The notes under the pieces were generated by a model. It was given only the letters and a program-made list of their open reading frames with translations. It did no database searches and was not told where the DNA came from. Both the position numbers and the translations under genes were made by a program. A stretch of DNA of 18,914 nucleotides from Alphaproteobacteria bacterium (GTDB lineage Bacteria; Pseudomonadota; Alphaproteobacteria; Thalassobaculales; Thalassobaculaceae), in NCBI GenBank assembly GCA_028822575.1, contig JAPKDN010000007.1, positions 1 to 18,914 on the forward strand. Direction: 5' to 3'. Every line of letters starts with the position of its first letter. The stretch's first letter is position 1. Shown here in pieces: positions 15,992-18,914 of this stretch.

Positions 15992-16694
15992 GCGAACGGG
16001 CCGGCATCGACGTAAAAACCGGGGTCGCGGTGAAGGGCATCAACCGCTCGAAAGATCGCCTTCTTGTGGAATACGAGCACGAAGGCCGATCCCGGACCAT
16101 CCAAGCCGAACGGGTTGTCAATGGCGCCGAGCACGTCGCGAATGTGGACGCGCTTAATCTCGACGCCGCGAACGCCAAACACAACGGCTTGCGTATCGAA
16201 ACCGACCCTTTTCTCAGATCGACGACGAACCCGGCGGTCTGGGTAACTGGCGACGCACTCACCACCTCACCCCAACTCTCGCCCATCGCGACGCATGAGG
16301 GCCGGGTCGTTGGCCGAAACATCGTCGACGGACCGTCGCTTGCCCGTGATTACGCGGTCATCCCGAGCGTGGTTCACACCGTGCCGGCCCTTGCGGCATT
16401 GGGCATTAAGGAGGAAGCCGCGATCGCCGAGGGATTGAACGTCAAGGTTTCAACGGGCGGAATGACTGGCTGGTTTTCGGCTAAAAGCTATGCCGAGGCG
16501 GTCGCTAGGGCAAAGGTGTTGGTCGACCAGGATACCGATAGGATCGTCAGGGCTCATATGGTCGGCCACCGCGCAGACGAGTTGATCCATCTGCTCTCCA
16601 TGGCGATCCGCCACGACGTCCCGGCGAGCGCGATCAAGGAAGATATGCTTGCTTGCCCAACCTTCTCATCGGATGTGAAAAAAATCTGTTTTGA
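15991..16694 (+). pseudogene. Pyridine nucleotide-disulfide oxidoreductase-like remnant, C-terminal part
   Basis: The frame opens right after a TAG at 15988-15990 and reads AGIDVKTGVAVKGI, HVANVDALNLDAANAKHNG, then the FAD-site strand VWVTGDA with LSPIATHEGRVVGRNI, then YAVIPSVVHTVPALAALGI. These are the NAD-domain end, FAD hinge and dimerisation domain of glutathione-reductase/MerA-like proteins. The N-terminal half, including the FAD GxGxxG and any redox-active CxxxxC, is absent. The C-terminal CPTFSSDVK lacks the His-Glu pair of true disulfide reductases. In the A7 run before 16685 the frame appears shifted by one base; restoring it gives a natural end NLF plus TGA at 16692-16694. As it stands the frame runs on, antisense to the next gene. 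There is no start codon with a ribosome site. Confidence 0.8.
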
Positions 16695-16741
16695 TCATGC
16701 CGAGCGACAACCAAACTTATCGCTTCAACCCGGAGGACATC

Positions 16742-18055
16742 TCAGACAATGCCGTTTAGGGGTGTCGACAAGGGTCCGTTCAGTACAGCGGACGCGATTT
16801 CCGCGGCCCTGTCGGCACCTATTATCGGCGTCGAATAACGTAAGAACTTAGCTTCAACCCGCGCTGTAGTCAGCGGAAAACCCGGATCACCCGGCAACTG
16901 GGACGCGGTGATGGTTTCAAGGCTCTCCTTGGTCATGACCGTCAAGGTCGCCGCGCGCTCATTGTTTAGTGTCAGCACGGGGTCCTCCACAAGCGATACA
17001 AGGGCTTCGAGGCGACGCACTTCGCTGTCCCTTAGAGCATTCGCGTCATAGGCCTCTGGACCAAGATCGCCGCGCACCAACGCGGACGCCAATCCATAGC
17101 TCAAGCTGAATTGGGCTTGGATTGGCGTTACCGGCGCGCGGTTGCCACAATAGGTCAAGGCTTCGCCGTAGATCGACAATGTCAGACTTTGTATATGCCG
17201 GCTGTCGGGGTTGTCGGCGCCGCGCCGCCAGTCGATCGCCGCTTGGGCCCCATAGTGAACATGACGCACGGCCGCGAAAGGCTTCAAATACCCCTCGAGG
17301 AGCAACCATTCGCCGGAGTCCACCAGAAGGCTCGCATCGTTGGCCGCGCCGAGCGCCAGTTCATTGAATACTTCAATCGCTCCCACCGGCGCGCCGATAT
17401 CCGCCGCCGCCGCGAGCACCTGCATAATGCCACGCCGGGCTGCCTCTCCAACATAAGCGTTGCGGATATCCGCGCCTTGCTGAATTGGCAAATATAGGCT
17501 CCAAGGTAACTGGCACGCCGCTCCTCGCAAAGCTTGCATCGTGATTTCGGGGCTAAGGCCCATCAAGCGAGCGGCGGCGGTGGCGGCGCCGAATGTGCCC
17601 CAAGTCCCATCAACATGCATTCCCGGCTTGATACGCAAAACGGCGCCTAGGCGGCCAGCGACCTCATAACCCGCCACCAATGCCGTCAGTGTCTCGCCAA
17701 GCGTCGCGTTCCGTTGGAGCGCAAGCGGCAATGCCGCCGCGAAAGAGTGCAGGCCGGGGCGGCCATGCGCGCGTGGCAACCCTTCACAAGCCTCATCCCA
17801 GCATGCGGCCAAGCCCGCCAGATAGGCACCCGCGCTTACGGAAAAGGAGCCCGAGACGCCGGTTAGCGTCACGGGACCGGGTTCAATTCGCCACAATGCC
17901 ACGCCAAGTTTCCTTGGACTGGGTTTCGCCATACCGGCGATCATGCAGCCCAATGTGTCGAGAAAAAGCTGCCGGGCGCGTGTTTCGACCGCTCGATCAT
18001 CCAACGGGTCGGCTTCGAATAACCAAGCGAGCACATCAGGTAAATGTTTTTCCAA
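16742..18055 (-). CDS. MmgE/PrpD family protein
   Basis: A 437-residue protein of the MmgE/PrpD family, which includes 2-methylcitrate dehydratase and cis-aconitate decarboxylase. Recognisable parts are TRARQLFLDTLGCMIAG near the start, the alpha-helical GAYLAGLAACWDEACEG region, AGYEVAGRLGAVLRIKPG and GTWGTFGAATAAARLMGLS, and the later GYLKPFAAVRHVHYG. Many members outside propionate metabolism have no known reaction; the absence of prpB/prpC neighbours here makes methylcitrate an unsupported guess. The frame opens with TTG at 18055, preceded by GAGGTGG at about six bases, which I accept as start; no ATG is close. It lies 78 bases downstream of an SDR gene on the same strand and ends facing the decayed disulfide-oxidoreductase remnant. 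Confidence 0.88.
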   Translation of the reverse strand: MEKHLPDVLAWLFEADPLDDRAVETRARQLFLDTLGCMIAGMAKPSPRKLGVALWRIEPGPVTLTGVSGSFSVSAGAYLAGLAACWDEACEGLPRAHGRPGLHSFAAALPLALQRNATLGETLTALVAGYEVAGRLGAVLRIKPGMHVDGTWGTFGAATAAARLMGLSPEITMQALRGAACQLPWSLYLPIQQGADIRNAYVGEAARRGIMQVLAAAADIGAPVGAIEVFNELALGAANDASLLVDSGEWLLLEGYLKPFAAVRHVHYGAQAAIDWRRGADNPDSRHIQSLTLSIYGEALTYCGNRAPVTPIQAQFSLSYGLASALVRGDLGPEAYDANALRDSEVRRLEALVSLVEDPVLTLNNERAATLTVMTKESLETITASQLPGDPGFPLTTARVEAKFLRYSTPIIGADRAAEIASAVLNGPLSTPLNGIV

Positions 18056-18133
18056 GCCGCCACCTCACCATTGCGCGCCACGAAAGGGCGGATCTCCCTT
18101 CCGTGCGCTGGCCATCAATTCTGGTTGGCGCCC

Positions 18134-18904
18134 CTAAATGCTTCTGAACCCTCCATCCGCCATCACGATGCCACCGGTCACATAGGCGGCCAGATCGGAA
18201 GCCAGGAAGATGGCCGGCCCCACGATGTCACTGGGCTTGCCAGCGCGCCCAAGCGGCGTGTGGTCCATGACTTTCTGAATCATCTCGGGATTACCATCTC
18301 GCGCGGCCTTGTTCAGCGGCGTCTCGATAAGGCCCGGTCCAATCGCGTTCACCCGAACGCCATCTGCTCCAAGCTCAGCCGCGAGCGCGCGAGTCATCCC
18401 GAGCACCCCATGTTTAGACGTCGTATACGCCGCCGAATTCGGCCAGCGGACATGCATGAATGACTGGATAGAGCCAATATTGATCACACGCCCCTTGGTT
18501 TCGCGGAGCTGCTCCAGAAACGCGTGCGTGACATTAAAGACGCCCTTGATATTCACCTCTAGAATATCATCCCAATCCTTGGCGACCGTGTCTCTGTCGC
18601 CCGTGATCGGTGTTCGGCGATTGATCCCGGCGTTATTGACCAGGATCGAGACCTTGCCCAGTTTACCGGCGACCTCATCCGCCACGACCCGGCATCGGTC
18701 ACGGTCGGTTACATCAATTTCGATGCTGATGGCTTTTCCGCCGGCGTCGACGATCGCCTTGGCGGTATCAGCGCCAGCCGCGGCATTGACGTCGACGATC
18801 GCAACCGTCGCTCCTTGTTCGGCATAGCCAAGCGCGATCGCCTCGCCAATTCCAGAGCCGGCCCCGGTCACGACCGCAACATGGCCTTCCAACAATCCAT
18901 TCAC
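18134..18904 (-). CDS. Short-chain dehydrogenase/reductase (classical SDR), start near window edge
   Basis: A 256-residue classical SDR with TGAGSGIG (13-20), NNAG (90-93), Ser145, Tyr160 and Lys164 (YTTSK). Asp38 at the end of the second strand (AIVDVN) favours NAD(H), unlike the SDR at 2799-3569. The C-terminal VTGGIVMADGGF is typical of gluconate-5-dehydrogenase and 3-oxoacyl-reductase-like proteins. The frame opens with GTG at 18904, ten bases from the window edge, and stays open to the edge, so the true start may lie outside. It probably shares a transcript with the downstream MmgE/PrpD gene, so an alcohol/carbonyl step may feed that enzyme (inference). Confidence 0.88.
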   Translation of the reverse strand: MNGLLEGHVAVVTGAGSGIGEAIALGYAEQGATVAIVDVNAAAGADTAKAIVDAGGKAISIEIDVTDRDRCRVVADEVAGKLGKVSILVNNAGINRRTPITGDRDTVAKDWDDILEVNIKGVFNVTHAFLEQLRETKGRVINIGSIQSFMHVRWPNSAAYTTSKHGVLGMTRALAAELGADGVRVNAIGPGLIETPLNKAARDGNPEMIQKVMDHTPLGRAGKPSDIVGPAIFLASDLAAYVTGGIVMADGGFRSI

Positions 18905-18914
18905 TTTAACATTC

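Noticed and set aside
15853..16322. Leftward open frames of about 110 codons opposite the disulfide-oxidoreductase remnant
   Set aside because: The + strand shows clear flavoprotein motifs in this stretch, and the leftward TetR-like signal is in a different frame and ends near 15985.
16697..16759. Short ORF of 20 residues starting MPSDNQTYRF just after the disulfide-oxidoreductase remnant
   Set aside because: It has no ribosome site, is very short and overlaps the 3' end of the MmgE/PrpD gene on the other strand. It could be the start of a lost gene, but nothing supports that.
1..18914. CRISPR, tRNA, insertion sequence, phage or toxin-antitoxin signatures
   Set aside because: I saw no regularly spaced repeats, no tRNA-like cloverleaf, no transposase or integrase motifs and no paired small toxin/antitoxin genes.

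Overview
The window looks like a GC-rich bacterial chromosome segment, most likely from a pseudomonadote of the alphaproteobacterial type. That placement is inferred from the mix of families and codon use; there is no rRNA or other marker gene to prove it. The content is almost entirely small-molecule metabolism: 2-oxoglutarate/Fe(II) dioxygenases, D-2-hydroxyacid dehydrogenases, short-chain dehydrogenases (SDR), aldo/keto reductases (AKR), FMN split-barrel proteins, a crotonase, a double class III CoA-transferase, a flavin monooxygenase and a MmgE/PrpD protein. I see no tRNA, CRISPR array, transposase, phage gene or recognisable defence system.

Layout. Positions 1-3569 hold a leftward run: SDR, pyridoxamine-phosphate-oxidase-like protein, DinB-like protein, D-2-hydroxyacid dehydrogenase, and a TauD-like gene cut by the left edge. 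A divergent crotonase gene (3749-4666) has a good sigma70-type promoter. A leftward pair follows, TauD/TfdA dioxygenase (6919-8001) and a 718-residue two-domain CaiB/BaiF CoA-transferase (4717-6873). The 402-base divergent spacer at 8002-8403 carries the promoter of a rightward aldo/keto reductase, followed by a flavin-reductase-like gene.

Positions 10227-12771 form a stretch of decayed genes: an EthD-like small protein with a frameshift and an ACG where a start is expected, an isopenicillin-N-synthase-like oxygenase with a stop, a frameshift and a lost iron ligand, an unidentified remnant, and a D-2-hydroxyacid dehydrogenase with two amber codons and a frameshift. Intact leftward genes resume with an aldo/keto reductase and a flavin monooxygenase with an N-terminal NTF2/SnoaL-like domain. 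At about 15991, the 3' halves of a TetR-type regulator and a pyridine-nucleotide disulfide oxidoreductase-like gene stand head to head, as if a deletion removed both 5' halves and the shared promoter region. A MmgE/PrpD gene and an SDR close the window.

Working together (inference): the intact genes have the parts for oxidising an organic acid or similar compound (dioxygenase or monooxygenase), moving it onto CoA, processing the acyl-CoA with a crotonase, and adjusting carbonyl and hydroxyl groups with SDR, AKR and hydroxyacid dehydrogenases. No substrate can be named from sequence alone. The most unusual aspects are the density of pseudogenes among intact catabolic genes, the head-to-head deletion scar, the crotonase with no catalytic glutamate and the CoA-transferase with only one catalytic aspartate. 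I found no convincing new multi-gene system.
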